64,000 nucleotides of DNA from an uncultured Oleiphilaceae bacterium (GTDB lineage: Bacteria > Pseudomonadota > Gammaproteobacteria > Pseudomonadales > Oleiphilaceae): assembly GCA_913060665.1 (NCBI GenBank), contig CAJXUY010000008.1, positions 1 to 64,000 of the forward strand, given 5' to 3'. Positions 1 through 9,108 of the stretch are shown one piece after another. The number at the start of each line of letters is the position of its first letter. Within the stretch, counting starts at the first letter, position 1. The notes under the pieces are model-generated. The model did not search any database. It saw nothing but the letters and a program-made list of their open reading frames with translations, and was not told where the DNA came from. The position numbers and the translations under genes were made by a program.

Positions 1-16
1 AGGCATCTAAATACGA

Positions 17-48
17 AACCCCGGTAGGTTATCCTGCCGGGGTTTTTT
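17..48 (+). terminator. Rho-independent terminator of an upstream gene
   Basis: A 12-bp stem (17-28 with 33-44, one G-T pair) closes a TTAT loop and is followed by a run of six T. It probably ends a gene that lies left of the window. Confidence 0.85.
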
Positions 49-105
49 ATTGTCTGCAAGAAAGGGATGAAACTTGTTTGGTTTGGTTTAGTTCAATTTA
101 AAGTA

Positions 106-136
106 TTGATTGTTTATTTGTATTTTTAGGTATAAT
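106..136 (+). promoter_or_regulatory. Putative sigma70 promoter of the HAD hydrolase gene
   Basis: A perfect TATAAT at 131-136 lies 32 bases before the chosen start codon. The best -35 match, TTGATT at 106-111, has a long 19-base spacer, so only the -10 is convincing. Confidence 0.5.
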
Positions 137-168
137 CGTAGGCGTATTAAATTCGATTGGAGTGTTGC

Positions 169-909
169 ATGCTAAAAGCTTTATTTCTGGATATGGATGA
201 AACTCTCTGTGATACGCGGGGAGCCAACGATAAAGCTCAACAGTTAATGGGGCTGGCAATTGAGGCGAAATTTGATGGGGTTGATGGTCAGCGCGCGGCT
301 AGTGAGTATGTGGCGGGTATTTATCGGGAGTGGTCCAGTGAGCAGCGTGAACGCTATATGCCAATTATCGAGACTCAGGGTGAGGGTGCCTTTCGACTAC
401 AGTTGATTCGAGACTTGTTCGCGGGCCAACATGTTGATAGTGTGACAGATGTTGATGCGCAAGCGCTGCAAGACCGGTTTGATGCTGACCGCATCGATGC
501 TTTTGAGTTTTATCCAGGTATTGCCGAATTTTTAACGCAAGCTCGTAAACTGTTTACGTTGGTGGTTATTACTAATGGCCCTGAATTCTCGCAAATACCT
601 AAAGTTAAGGCGGTGAAGTTAGCTGACTATGTTGACCATATCATCATTGGTGGGCAAGAGCCTGAGCAGAAACCTTCGCCATCAATATTTGAAAAAGCAC
701 TTAGGTTGGCCGGTTGCGCTGCTCATGAGGTGTTACATGTGGGTGATAGCTTGGCTGCAGATATAGTAGGCGCTTATAATAGTGGTATAACTTCGGTTTG
801 GATTCAGCATCAGCAGCCTTTGGATGCTGAGTTGGGTATCAATCCCGGTCATACTGTTCTGCATCCCAGCGAGATTCCGGCTTTGATTCTCGGGTTGCAT
901 GGCGACTGA
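169..909 (+). CDS. HAD-superfamily hydrolase (subfamily IA phosphatase)
   Basis: Predicted soluble Mg-dependent phosphatase of the haloacid dehalogenase superfamily, 246 aa. Motif I is DMDET near residue 8 (nucleophile and acid/base Asp), motif II is TNG, motif III is the Lys of QKPSPSIF, and motif IV is GDSLAADI. A helical cap lies between motifs I and II. The ATG at 169 is preferred over the TTG at 157 because GGAG at 159-162 sits 6 bases before it. The fold resembles YjjG-like nucleotidases and N-acylneuraminate-9-phosphatases. The substrate cannot be told. It stands alone, with its own promoter and a terminator shared with the convergent tRNA gene. Confidence 0.85.
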   Translation: MLKALFLDMDETLCDTRGANDKAQQLMGLAIEAKFDGVDGQRAASEYVAGIYREWSSEQRERYMPIIETQGEGAFRLQLIRDLFAGQHVDSVTDVDAQALQDRFDADRIDAFEFYPGIAEFLTQARKLFTLVVITNGPEFSQIPKVKAVKLADYVDHIIIGGQEPEQKPSPSIFEKALRLAGCAAHEVLHVGDSLAADIVGAYNSGITSVWIQHQQPLDAELGINPGHTVLHPSEIPALILGLHGD

Positions 910-962
910 GTTTGTTGGTGAGGGTATGTCTAGGGAGCTAGCAAGGCTAATTTTATGCATAA

Positions 963-996
963 AAAAACCCGATCATCTTAAAATGATCGGGTTTTT
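963..996. terminator. Bidirectional terminator between HAD gene and tRNA-Phe
   Basis: A perfect 14-bp inverted repeat (963-976 with 983-996) encloses a 6-base loop. A-runs and T-runs at its ends give a T-tract on either strand, so it can end both the rightward HAD transcript and the leftward tRNA transcript. Confidence 0.85.
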
Positions 997-1003
997 AAAA
1001 TAA

Positions 1004-1079
1004 TGGTGCCCGGACGCGGAATCGAACCACGGACACGAGGATTTTCAATCCTCTGCTCTACCGACTGAGCTATCCGGGC
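1004..1079 (-). tRNA. tRNA-Phe (GAA)
   Basis: The 76-nt cloverleaf reads from 1079 to 1004. The acceptor stem is GCCCGGA/TCCGGGC, the anticodon GAA is at 1046-1044, the T-loop GTTCGATTC is present, and CCA is encoded. Sequence and length closely match the enterobacterial tRNA-Phe. Confidence 0.97.
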
Positions 1080-1089
1080 AACGGGGCGT

Positions 1090-1118
1090 ATTAGACCTGT
1101 TTCGTTGCCTTGAGTCAA
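1090..1118 (-). promoter_or_regulatory. sigma70 promoter of tRNA-Phe with GC-rich discriminator
   Basis: Read on the minus strand: TTGACT (1118-1113), a 17-base spacer, then TCTAAT (1095-1090), about 10 bases before the tRNA. The region between -10 and gene is GC-rich (ACGCCCCG), as in stringently controlled stable-RNA promoters. Confidence 0.75.
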
Positions 1119-1184
1119 GCGCAAAATTAGAAATTAAGAATATTCTTAGGCTATTCACTATTTCAACGATTAAACACTTAGTTT

Positions 1185-1457
1185 TTATTTTTCTGTTGGT
1201 ACATAACCTTCAATAGTGTCGGTATCTTTATTATTAAAAAAATTATCCATTTGCTCTGCAAGGTATGACCTAGAAGTAGGCTCCATCATATTCAAGCGTT
1301 TTTCATTTATTAGCATTGTTTGCTTGCTTTGCCATTCACTCCACGCTTTTTTTGAAATGCTATTGTAAATGTACTCCCCTTTTTTTCCTGGCATGGGGGG
1401 AATATCTACACCCTCAAGTTCTTCCTGATACTTTACGCAGAAAACCATTCGGCTCAT
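1185..1457 (-). CDS. yggX: YggX family Fe(II)-trafficking / oxidative damage protection protein
   Basis: Small cytoplasmic protein (90 aa, normal family length) thought to help protect or repair Fe-S clusters against oxidative damage. It starts with the family's MSR...FC block (catalogued Cys 7) and contains the highly conserved KQTMLINEKRLNMM block and the terminal IEGYVP. In many gammaproteobacteria yggX follows mutY directly, and MutY is itself an Fe-S enzyme. Here mutY lies further right on the same strand but a rightward diguanylate cyclase gene separates them, so yggX probably needs its own promoter in 1458-1746. Confidence 0.95.
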   Translation of the reverse strand: MSRMVFCVKYQEELEGVDIPPMPGKKGEYIYNSISKKAWSEWQSKQTMLINEKRLNMMEPTSRSYLAEQMDNFFNNKDTDTIEGYVPTEK

Positions 1458-1746
1458 TCAAAACCACCTTTATTTGTTTAATTTAAAAAGAGTTTATTGA
1501 ATTATGTTTATGAGTGAATCTATAAGCAATGTCAGCAGTGCTGTCTACTCGGTTAATACTACAGTGCTTTTAATGCAGAGGCTATAAGAGGAGAAGGTTT
1601 AACCTTCCTAGGAATTAAAACCATCATGTGGCTCCTATTACTTGAAAAAAAGTGAAAAACGACTGTACTAGTATTAAGAAGGTTAACGCTGGTTTTGTGG
1701 ATTTATACATAAATATTAAAGAGCGAGTGTACTTAAAGGGTCATTA
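1458..1746. other. Divergent intergenic region between yggX and the diguanylate cyclase gene
   Basis: No gene seen. It holds a 15-base palindrome at 1593-1607 (GAAGGTT-T-AACCTTC), which could be a regulator site or a short hairpin. A half-like copy, GAAGGTTAAC, occurs at 1678. It must hold the leftward yggX promoter and the rightward GGDEF promoter, but neither has a clear consensus match. Confidence 0.4.
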
Positions 1747-2688
1747 ATGAAAGTTTTGTTAGTTGACGACTCCCCTGTGGATAGAGTGATATCAGAAGCG
1801 TTTCTGCTGGAGTTGGGTCATGACGTAATCCTTGGCGAGAATGGTCAGCAGGCTCTTGAACTATATCGAGAGCATAATCCCGATATTATCTTGATGGATG
1901 AGGTTATGCCCGTTATGCGAGGGCATGAAGCTGCTAAGGCAATTAGAGAACAAGAAGATAACTGGGTACCTATTATTTTCTTGAGCGCTAGGTTTACCGC
2001 TGAAGACATTACAGCAGGTATTGATGCGGGAGGGGATGACTATCTTGCAAAACCTTTAGACCAGCAGGTGCTTGCTGCGAAGATGAAAGCTATGGAAAGA
2101 ATCTCTAAGATGCGACAACGTCTTTTGGAGGTTTCAGAAGAGCTTGAAACAGCCAATGTGGAGCTTAAAAGGTTAGCTGATGTAGATGGCCTAACAGGGC
2201 TGGCAAATCGTCGTTATATGGATCGTTTTCTGTCTCATGAAGTTGCCCGTTGCTCTCGTAATAAGGAACCGTTGACAGTCATTATGTGTGATATTGACGA
2301 GTTCAAGGCTTACAATGATTTTTACGGTCATTTAAAGGGAGATGATTGTATAAAAATGATCGCAAATACGTTGATGTCGAGCTCTAAGAGAGCGACCGAT
2401 TTAGCTGCACGTTTTGGGGGGGAAGAATTCGCACTGATACTACCTAATACAACTGAATCAGACGCTAAGAGGCTTGCTGAAAAGGTTAGGGCAAAGGTGG
2501 AAGCACTCAATATCATGCATGAGAAATCCTCAGTAGAAAATTACGTAACGCTTAGTATGGGTGTATATAATGGAGTCCCGACTAAAATGCTGAGGGGAGA
2601 GGATTACCTTAATTTGGCAGATAAAGCGCTTTATCATGCGAAGCAGCATGGTCGGAATAAGGTTGTCAATTATGCTGATATCGAATGA
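1747..2688 (+). CDS. Response regulator diguanylate cyclase (REC-GGDEF)
   Basis: Cytoplasmic two-component output protein that should make cyclic di-GMP when phosphorylated, 313 aa. The receiver domain (residues 1-120) has the acidic pair D7/D8, phospho-acceptor D51 in ILMDEVMP, and K102. A short coiled linker (about 125-150) leads to a GGDEF domain with an intact GGEEF active site near residue 225. A product-inhibition I-site, RATD, lies five residues before GGEEF. No partner histidine kinase is in the window. The gene sits on the plus strand between the leftward yggX and mutY, which usually adjoin, so it looks like a later insertion. Its target is unknown. Confidence 0.93.
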   Translation: MKVLLVDDSPVDRVISEAFLLELGHDVILGENGQQALELYREHNPDIILMDEVMPVMRGHEAAKAIREQEDNWVPIIFLSARFTAEDITAGIDAGGDDYLAKPLDQQVLAAKMKAMERISKMRQRLLEVSEELETANVELKRLADVDGLTGLANRRYMDRFLSHEVARCSRNKEPLTVIMCDIDEFKAYNDFYGHLKGDDCIKMIANTLMSSSKRATDLAARFGGEEFALILPNTTESDAKRLAEKVRAKVEALNIMHEKSSVENYVTLSMGVYNGVPTKMLRGEDYLNLADKALYHAKQHGRNKVVNYADIE

Positions 2689-2718
2689 CGCACTGTTAGT
2701 TGTTTCAGCATCCAATGC

Positions 2719-3783
2719 TTAAACTTTTTTTTCCTCCTCTATTGTGTCAATGTAAATCCTAATGGGAGCAGGCAAGCCTAGCTCGTGATTACCCTTCAAC
2801 CACATCGAGCCGAAAGACTCTTTTATTGTCGGAAGGCTAGACTCGTAAGTGAGCTTTATGGGGTGTAAGATTAGATGATAATGGCTGAATGTATGCTTAA
2901 AACTTGTTCCATGAGTGCTGACGCTACACTCTAGTGATAGGTGTTCTCGACAGTAATGCACTATCTCATAGTCATCTAGTGGGTAAGGTGCTTCTGGCAG
3001 GCTCCATAAGCTACCCCAAATTCCACTGGGTGGCCTCTTTTCAATAAACACCTCATGCTTATTGTTCTCAATATGCAGTAACCAGCGATGTTTTACAGGG
3101 AGGGTTTTCTTGGGTTTTGGAAAGGGTAGAGCCTTGGTTCTATGTTCAATATAGGCTCTACAAGAGGCTTTGATTGGGCATTGAAGGCAGTTGGGTTTAC
3201 TGCGAGTACAAAGTGTGGCGCCTAAATCCATCATTGCTTGAGTGTAGTCGGTAAAGCGATCTTGCGGGGTATAGAGTTCGGCCCAGTACCATAATTCCTT
3301 GGCTATGGATGGGTGGCCTGTCCAGCCCTCTATTCCATGAAATCGAGCTAGGACTCGCTTGACGTTTCCGTCTAGTATAGGTGAGCGCGTATTTAGGGAT
3401 AAAGATAATATGGCCCCTGCAGTCGAGCGGCCAATGCCAGGTAATGCCTCAATTTCAGTGTGAGTGGTTGGAAACTGCCCTTGATGCTCCGATATTATTA
3501 GTTTTGCGGTCTTGTGTAGGTTTCGTGCTCGGGCGTAGTAACCTAAACCAGCCCAATACCCTAACACTTCATCTTCATCGGCTTCAGCAAGGCACTGTAA
3601 GGATGTAAAGCGGACCATAAATCTATTGTAATATCCGATAACGGTAGTTACTTGAGTCTGCTGCAGCATGATCTCGGAAACCCAGACTCGGTAGGGTGAC
3701 TTATTTAATTGCCATGGGAGGTTTTTCCTGCCGTTGTCATCAAACCATTCGAGAATAGATTGACTGAAATGTATTGGGCTCAA
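2719..3783 (-). CDS. mutY: A/G-specific adenine DNA glycosylase MutY
   Basis: Base-excision repair enzyme that removes adenine mispaired with 8-oxoguanine, 354 aa. The N-terminal HhH-GPD domain has the hairpin LPGIGRSTAGAI and the downstream catalytic Asp region (SPILDGNVKRV). The [4Fe-4S] loop is Cys-X6-Cys-X2-Cys-X5-Cys (CTRSKPNC...CPIKASC). The C-terminal NUDIX-like domain recognises 8-oxoG. It follows asmA by 86 bases on the same strand, a common arrangement, and converges on the diguanylate cyclase gene 30 bases away. Confidence 0.97.
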   Translation of the reverse strand: MSPIHFSQSILEWFDDNGRKNLPWQLNKSPYRVWVSEIMLQQTQVTTVIGYYNRFMVRFTSLQCLAEADEDEVLGYWAGLGYYARARNLHKTAKLIISEHQGQFPTTHTEIEALPGIGRSTAGAILSLSLNTRSPILDGNVKRVLARFHGIEGWTGHPSIAKELWYWAELYTPQDRFTDYTQAMMDLGATLCTRSKPNCLQCPIKASCRAYIEHRTKALPFPKPKKTLPVKHRWLLHIENNKHEVFIEKRPPSGIWGSLWSLPEAPYPLDDYEIVHYCREHLSLECSVSTHGTSFKHTFSHYHLILHPIKLTYESSLPTIKESFGSMWLKGNHELGLPAPIRIYIDTIEEEKKV

Positions 3784-3869
3784 TGTACGCGTTTCTCTTT
3801 TTGTTTGAATAAGTCAGGTGAGCCGACTAGGCTCACTTTGAAGGTGGGCGTTAGGACTGGTGTGAAGGG

Positions 3870-6113
3870 CTAGAATAAGCCTTTAAATATTTTCTTCACG
3901 CTTTCCTTCGTGTCTGAGTCATCATCTCCAAGGTGCTTATCCAATAGCTTATTGACCTCTTTCTCAGCCTTTCTTTCTAACTCTTTTTTCCCCGCTGCGG
4001 CGACTAGGTCCTCCATGCGGCTGTAGTCGAGATCGCAAAGCTTCGCTGGGTCGTCATTTAGAGACCCTTTACAAAGAATAGGAATAGCGAGATCTTTGAC
4101 TTTTTCATTGACGCGGCAAGCATTGTCGCCAAGGTCTCCTATCGCCTTTAGGTCTATGCCGTAATTGACATTCAGGGTTTCTGCATTGACAACCCCTTTA
4201 CCGATTAACGCTAAGCCACTCATTGCAGCGGTAATATTTTTGTTTATGAACTGGTTTCCGTCAATAGTAAGGCTGCCTTTCATTGACTGAAATTGAGATT
4301 CGTCACTCCAGTCTGATTTGGTTACTTTGTCGCGGTTAATCAATGCGACGCCTTCGCAGGTTAGTTTTGTTAGATTGAAACCGTGAAGTGCACCCTGATC
4401 AAAATCGAAACTTGCACTACCTTGTGCTGCGCTTCTGATGGTAGATACAGTGTTCCCTGCCGTCTTAATACTGGCGTTTAAATTTATTCCGCCAGAGATG
4501 ATTTCAAGATCTTGAAAGTCTTTTAATAGGGGCATTATTTGTATGTTATTAACGGTTTTGTTAATTGCCCATTTGGGGTTGTCGGATGACGCATCTATTT
4601 TGGCATTCACGTCGAAATGCCCTTCATATAGCTTTCCGCTTGCTTCGGTGACGGTAATAACGCCATTGGCGGCTTTCATTAAAAGGGTTAGATTATTTAA
4701 CTTCAGGTTTTTGGCGATCAACTTCTGCTGAATAAATGAAATGTCGAGGTTTAGTAAGCGGATAGTCTCTAATGGCAGTAGCTGAGGCTCTGTTCGCGCA
4801 TTACTAGGGAGCGAAGTGCTATTGTCTGTGTTTGAAGTTTCAGCGTCCTTGCTGGCCATGCGTTCAATTGTTTGACTTGCCTGAGTAACTGGGGTTACGG
4901 CTGGAGGTAGGTATCGATCAATATTAAGTTCGGTACCCTTGATATTGGCAGTAACAAATTGTTTGGCTGCTAGATAATTTAATGAGCCTGTGTAGTGAGT
5001 GTCGTCGAGCTGAATGTCTAAGTTCTTAATATCTAGGTCTTCTATAGACCCGTTTAACGTAGATTTAAGCCCAATTCTTTTAAGGACATTGCTATCGGTT
5101 GTCTGAATGGTTGGCTGACCAACAGAAGAAAGAAGTGCTTGAAGTGAAAAAACGGGAATGTCCAGGCTACCGTCAAGCTTTGGTTGTTTACTTAGACTGT
5201 GAATATCCATAGTGGTGTTAAGGGTAAGATTTGCAAACTTCAGTGCGATTTGATTCAAGCTAACGGAGCCTTCATTTAAGTTAGCAGTGATGCTATTGCC
5301 GCTAAATGACGCTTCTACTGTATTTTCTTCAAATGGTGCGCCCGCGAGTTCATAGTTACTTTTTAATTGTCTAATAGCAAATTGCTTCATATTACTATCG
5401 ATAGTTATTGCCGCGGCTATCTTCGCGTTGATATCTAGTTTAGGGCTGCTGTTTGATATTTTAAAATGGATGTTTAGCGGAAATGCGTTACCGAGCGTAA
5501 TGCTGTTTGCTCGTAAGTTGAAGTCTTCTAATGATGCTGAGTGGTTTGATTGTTTGTCGCGATAGCGAATGGTTGTATTGGTGATCGCAACTTCTTCTAT
5601 TTCAAGCTTGAAATCACTCTTGAGTGTCTGCTCTGGGTTTGTATTGATCGCAGATGAGGTGTCTTGGGTGTTTGCTGAAGGCGTACTTTCAGCGGATGAA
5701 TTGTTTTGGTTTGATACTTCCTTTTTAACTGTGATGTTTTCCCAGTTAGCCTGACCTTGCTCGTCTTTTTCAAGTATGACAACTAACCCGTCGAGAATAA
5801 TTTTATGAACCTGAGGGTTGAGCTTTAGCAGTGACAGTAGACCTACTTGAGCGGTTAGCTGATTAACTTTGGTAAAGGGGTTTCCATTGAGATGCTCAAG
5901 AGTAACGTCTTTTATATCAACACCTAAAGGCATAAATGACCACTCCAAATCACCCTTAATAGTCAGTTTTAGTGTACTGTTTTGAGCGACTACGGATTCA
6001 ATGTCAGTTTTATAATCATTAGGGTCAATAGTGGCGGTAATAGTAACTACAGCTATAACAAACAGCGCTATAAGTGCTAGAAGAGAGAGGAGGGTTACTT
6101 TTAGTATGCGCAC
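3870..6113 (-). CDS. asmA: AsmA family envelope protein
   Basis: Predicted inner-membrane-anchored periplasmic protein, 747 aa. One hydrophobic segment lies at residues 6-29 (VTLLSLLALIALFVIAVVTI) and the rest is periplasmic and beta-rich. The N-terminal AsmA block (DPNDYKTDIESVV, then LEWSFMPLGVDIKDV) is recognisable, as is the C-terminal part (FDFDQGALHGFNL, then [13 protein letters not shown]). AsmA-like proteins are thought to bridge the periplasm for phospholipid traffic to the outer membrane. A Ser/Asn/Thr-rich low-complexity stretch sits around residues 130-165. It is upstream of mutY, probably co-transcribed. Confidence 0.88.
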   Translation of the reverse strand: MRILKVTLLSLLALIALFVIAVVTITATIDPNDYKTDIESVVAQNSTLKLTIKGDLEWSFMPLGVDIKDVTLEHLNGNPFTKVNQLTAQVGLLSLLKLNPQVHKIILDGLVVILEKDEQGQANWENITVKKEVSNQNNSSAESTPSANTQDTSSAINTNPEQTLKSDFKLEIEEVAITNTTIRYRDKQSNHSASLEDFNLRANSITLGNAFPLNIHFKISNSSPKLDINAKIAAAITIDSNMKQFAIRQLKSNYELAGAPFEENTVEASFSGNSITANLNEGSVSLNQIALKFANLTLNTTMDIHSLSKQPKLDGSLDIPVFSLQALLSSVGQPTIQTTDSNVLKRIGLKSTLNGSIEDLDIKNLDIQLDDTHYTGSLNYLAAKQFVTANIKGTELNIDRYLPPAVTPVTQASQTIERMASKDAETSNTDNSTSLPSNARTEPQLLPLETIRLLNLDISFIQQKLIAKNLKLNNLTLLMKAANGVITVTEASGKLYEGHFDVNAKIDASSDNPKWAINKTVNNIQIMPLLKDFQDLEIISGGINLNASIKTAGNTVSTIRSAAQGSASFDFDQGALHGFNLTKLTCEGVALINRDKVTKSDWSDESQFQSMKGSLTIDGNQFINKNITAAMSGLALIGKGVVNAETLNVNYGIDLKAIGDLGDNACRVNEKVKDLAIPILCKGSLNDDPAKLCDLDYSRMEDLVAAAGKKELERKAEKEVNKLLDKHLGDDDSDTKESVKKIFKGLF

Positions 6114-6310
6114 GTTCAGGAGTCCTTTTCAAAATGGGTCATTTAAACAGGACTCATTTTAGCACAGCGGATTGTGATTCCTTAGATGAAATTTTGTGAA
6201 TTCGAAATTCAGTTGCACTACAGAGTGGATGGTATTTCTCAACGTTACTGGCTAAGATACAAAAGGGAAGTTTGGAAGAGTTGTAATTAATAAAAACTTA
6301 GGAGTCTCCA

Positions 6311-6775
6311 GTGGCGATCAGTATAACGATAGAAATTAATCGTGATTTTACCGTACCAGCAAGCTTTGATAGAGTATTTGATTTGTTGTCAGATGTGCCT
6401 GCGTCAGGCAGCCATTTTCCAAAAGTTGAACATTTGGTCGATTTGGGAGATAACACCTATCGGTGGGAGATGGAAAAAATAGGTGTAGACAAACATGCAC
6501 TGCAGTCTGTTTATGCTTGTCATTATGTTAGTAATAAAGACACTGGCAGCATTGTATGGAAACCTGTAAAAGGTGAAGGGAATGGCTTGGTATCAGGAAA
6601 CTGGAAAATAACGTCTGTGAAAGAAGGTACCCATATTGTCTTTACTACAGAAGCGAAAATGACATTGCCATTGCCTAGCTTGTTAAAGTTAGCGATTAGC
6701 CCTATTGTAAAACATGAATTTAACTCACTTGTTGATACATATACTAAAAACCTTAAGGCAGAGTTCTCTCGTTAA
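6311..6775 (+). CDS. SRPBCC / polyketide-cyclase-like protein
   Basis: Soluble 154-aa protein with the START/SRPBCC pattern: an N-terminal strand ending in FTVPASFDRVFDLLSDV, a mid-region of strands (YRWEMEKIGV, GSIVWKPVKGEGNGLVSGNWKI) and a long C-terminal helix after PLPSLLKLAISPIV. Such domains bind hydrophobic ligands. No ligand or enzyme activity can be assigned. The start is GTG at 6311, with TTAGGAG just before it. It stands alone between divergent asmA and the his genes. Confidence 0.75.
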   Translation: MAISITIEINRDFTVPASFDRVFDLLSDVPASGSHFPKVEHLVDLGDNTYRWEMEKIGVDKHALQSVYACHYVSNKDTGSIVWKPVKGEGNGLVSGNWKITSVKEGTHIVFTTEAKMTLPLPSLLKLAISPIVKHEFNSLVDTYTKNLKAEFSR

Positions 6776-6894
6776 CCTCCACTATATCTTGAGGTAGGGG
6801 GATAGACCTATCTCATTTTGGCCTTGCTTTTTTTCGTTCTTAATACCCGCGCCAGTCTAATAAAATTGATTAGGCTCTGGCACAATAAAAACGC

Positions 6895-6900
6895 TATAAT
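6895..6900 (+). promoter_or_regulatory. Putative -10 element of the hisBHF operon
   Basis: A perfect TATAAT lies 92 bases before hisB. No good -35 at 16-18 bases is visible, so this is a partial promoter call. I saw no His-rich leader peptide or attenuator. Confidence 0.45.
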
Positions 6901-6991
6901 GCCGGTTTTTGAAACGCCTACTTTGCTTGCATGTAGGGAGCACCCTTCAAGCAGGTTGAATTGATAAAACGTAAGTTATGTGGAGAGCCTA

Positions 6992-7585
6992 ATGGCTGAG
7001 CGTAAAGCCCAAGTAGAACGAAATACGCTGGAAACCCAGATTTCTGTTGAAGTGAACCTCGATGGGACTGGGCAGGTAAAAATGGATACCGGTTTACCAT
7101 TTCTTGAGCATATGCTTGATCAAATTGCTCGGCATGGGTTGATAGATATGGATCTTAAAGCCATTGGTGACTTAGATATTGATGATCACCATACTGCGGA
7201 AGACTTGGGTATCACGCTTGGACAGGCTGTTAGCAAGGCAATTGGTGATAAGAAGGGTATTCGACGATATGGTCATGCCTATGTTCCTCTGGACGAAGCG
7301 CTTTCACGTGTTGTATTGGACTTTTCCGGGCGCCCAGGGCTAGAGCTAAACATCCCATATACTCGTGCTACCGTGGGTGGGTTTGATGTCGACCTTTTTC
7401 AAGAGTTCTTTCAAGGATTTGTAAATCACGCAAAAGTGACATTACATATTGACAATTTGCGTGGTACTAACACTCACCACCAAATTGAAACAGTTTTCAA
7501 GGCATTTGGTCGTGCACTTCGTATGGCAATTGAATTAGATGAGCGAATGGCGGGTATTATGCCTTCTACTAAAGGCTGCCTTTAA
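6992..7585 (+). CDS. hisB: Imidazoleglycerol-phosphate dehydratase
   Basis: Catalyses dehydration of imidazole glycerol phosphate in histidine biosynthesis (step 6). It is the monofunctional type: 197 aa, without the N-terminal histidinol-phosphatase of E. coli HisB. The metal-binding histidine motifs are present: [32 protein letters not shown] and the GTNTHHQIE block. The ATG at 6992 was chosen because GGAG at 6982-6985 sits 6 bases upstream. The longer GTG start at 6980 would overlap that site. hisH follows 15 bases later. Confidence 0.97.
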   Translation: MAERKAQVERNTLETQISVEVNLDGTGQVKMDTGLPFLEHMLDQIARHGLIDMDLKAIGDLDIDDHHTAEDLGITLGQAVSKAIGDKKGIRRYGHAYVPLDEALSRVVLDFSGRPGLELNIPYTRATVGGFDVDLFQEFFQGFVNHAKVTLHIDNLRGTNTHHQIETVFKAFGRALRMAIELDERMAGIMPSTKGCL

Positions 7586-7600
7586 GCAAGAGTGATTTAA

Positions 7601-8242
7601 ATGAATACGGTTGCAGTAATTGATTACGGTATGGGGAATCTTCACTCTGTATCTAAGGCTATAGAACATGTAGCACCTGAAGCGAATGTGCTTGTAACCT
7701 CTGATGCATCCTTGATACGTGAAGCAGATCGAGTGGTTCTCCCTGGCGTCGGGGCAATACGTGATTGTATGGCCGAGATTCAGCGCCTGGGTGTTGATGA
7801 GTTAGTTAAAGAGGTGTCACAGGACCGCCCTTTTCTTGGCATATGTGTTGGAATGCAAGCGCTAATGCAGCACAGCGAAGAAAACAGTGGTGTAGATTGC
7901 ATTGGCCTATTACCTGGGCAGGTTAAGTTTTTTGGCGAGCCGCTGATAGAAGAGGGCGAGCGTCTTAAGGTTCCTCATATGGGATGGAATAGGGTCAGTC
8001 AGGCTCAGGTGCATCCGCTATGGCAAGGGATTGACGACGGTGAACGCTTTTATTTTGTACACAGTTTTTACGTGGCAATGGAGCAGTCAAAGTATGTAAT
8101 GGGTAGCTCTCATTATGGTAAACCCATTGATGCTGCAGTGGGTCACGAAAATATATTTGCGGTTCAGTTTCACCCCGAAAAAAGCCAGCATTCGGGCCTA
8201 GCTTTGCTGAAGAATTTTGTTCAGTGGAACGGCCAAGTTTAA
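7601..8242 (+). CDS. hisH: Imidazole glycerol phosphate synthase, glutaminase subunit
   Basis: Class I glutamine amidotransferase subunit that feeds ammonia to HisF to form imidazole glycerol phosphate and AICAR. It is 213 aa, normal length. Nucleophile Cys82 lies in [10 protein letters not shown] and the His/Glu pair in [10 protein letters not shown]. It sits between hisB and hisF with short gaps, so translation is probably coupled. The gene order is unusual because hisA should follow it. Confidence 0.97.
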   Translation: MNTVAVIDYGMGNLHSVSKAIEHVAPEANVLVTSDASLIREADRVVLPGVGAIRDCMAEIQRLGVDELVKEVSQDRPFLGICVGMQALMQHSEENSGVDCIGLLPGQVKFFGEPLIEEGERLKVPHMGWNRVSQAQVHPLWQGIDDGERFYFVHSFYVAMEQSKYVMGSSHYGKPIDAAVGHENIFAVQFHPEKSQHSGLALLKNFVQWNGQV

Positions 8243-8268
8243 GTAATGGTTATTTGAGGTGAGTTAAT

Positions 8269-9042
8269 ATGGGTCTTGCAAAACGAATTATTCCTTGTCT
8301 TGATGTAGATAACGGGCGAGTGGTTAAAGGTGTACAGTTTGTCGATATCCGTGATGCGGGTGACCCTGTAGAAGTTGCCCGAAAGTATGACGAGCAGGGC
8401 GCTGACGAAATTACATTTTTAGATATTACTGCGAGCCATGAAGATCGTGAGACGATGGTTCATACCGTTGAGAAGATGGCGAGTGAGGTGTTTATTCCTT
8501 TGACCGTAGGTGGCGGTATTCGTACGGTTGATGATATTCGAAAAATGTTAAATGCAGGTGCTGATAAGGTTAGCATTAATACTGCTGCGGTTTTTAACCC
8601 AGAGTTTGTAAGAGAGGCCTCTGAGCGATTTGGAAGCCAATGTATTGTGGTGGCTATTGATGCCAAAAAAGTTAGTGGCCCGGGCGAAGAGGATCGATGG
8701 GAAATTTTCACTCATGGCGGACGTAAGCCTACTGGGTTTGATGCCATAGAGTGGGCCAAGAAAATGGCTGACAATGGTGCGGGTGAAATTTTGCTGACCA
8801 GCATGGATCAAGACGGTATGAAGAACGGGTTTGACCTGGGTGTCACGCGCGCTATTAGCGATGCGGTCTCAATACCGGTTATTGCATCCGGTGGTGTTGG
8901 AAACTTACAACACCTCGTAGATGGTGTTAAAGGTGGTGGTGCTGATGCGGTATTGGCGGCTAGTATATTCCACTTTGGGCAGCATACAATCCCAGAGGCC
9001 AAGCAGTTTATGGTGGCGCAAGGCGTTGAGGTCCGAGATTAG
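8269..9042 (+). CDS. hisF: Imidazole glycerol phosphate synthase, cyclase subunit
   Basis: (Beta-alpha)8 barrel cyclase of histidine synthesis, partner of HisH, 257 aa. The N-terminus [18 protein letters not shown] carries catalytic Asp12, and the second acid lies in VVAIDAKK. Phosphate-binding loops GGGIR and ASGGVG are present. These features separate it from its paralogue HisA, which would show a shorter N-terminus and different catalytic motifs. It starts 26 bases after hisH. In Pseudomonas-like genomes hisA stands here, but no hisA is found in the window. Confidence 0.97.
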   Translation: MGLAKRIIPCLDVDNGRVVKGVQFVDIRDAGDPVEVARKYDEQGADEITFLDITASHEDRETMVHTVEKMASEVFIPLTVGGGIRTVDDIRKMLNAGADKVSINTAAVFNPEFVREASERFGSQCIVVAIDAKKVSGPGEEDRWEIFTHGGRKPTGFDAIEWAKKMADNGAGEILLTSMDQDGMKNGFDLGVTRAISDAVSIPVIASGGVGNLQHLVDGVKGGGADAVLAASIFHFGQHTIPEAKQFMVAQGVEVRD

Positions 9043-9067
9043 CCCAGCGGAGTGTAACTAGATAATT

Positions 9068-9099
9068 ATCTGCCCTTTGGCGGGCGAGGGCAGATTGTT
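9068..9099. terminator. Terminator between hisF and the CheW/CZB gene
   Basis: A 9-bp perfect stem (9068-9076 with 9087-9095) and 10-base loop is followed by TGTTTTCC. It lies between convergent genes. The T-run is short, so efficiency is uncertain. Confidence 0.55.
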
Positions 9100-9108
9100 T
9101 TCCCCCTG

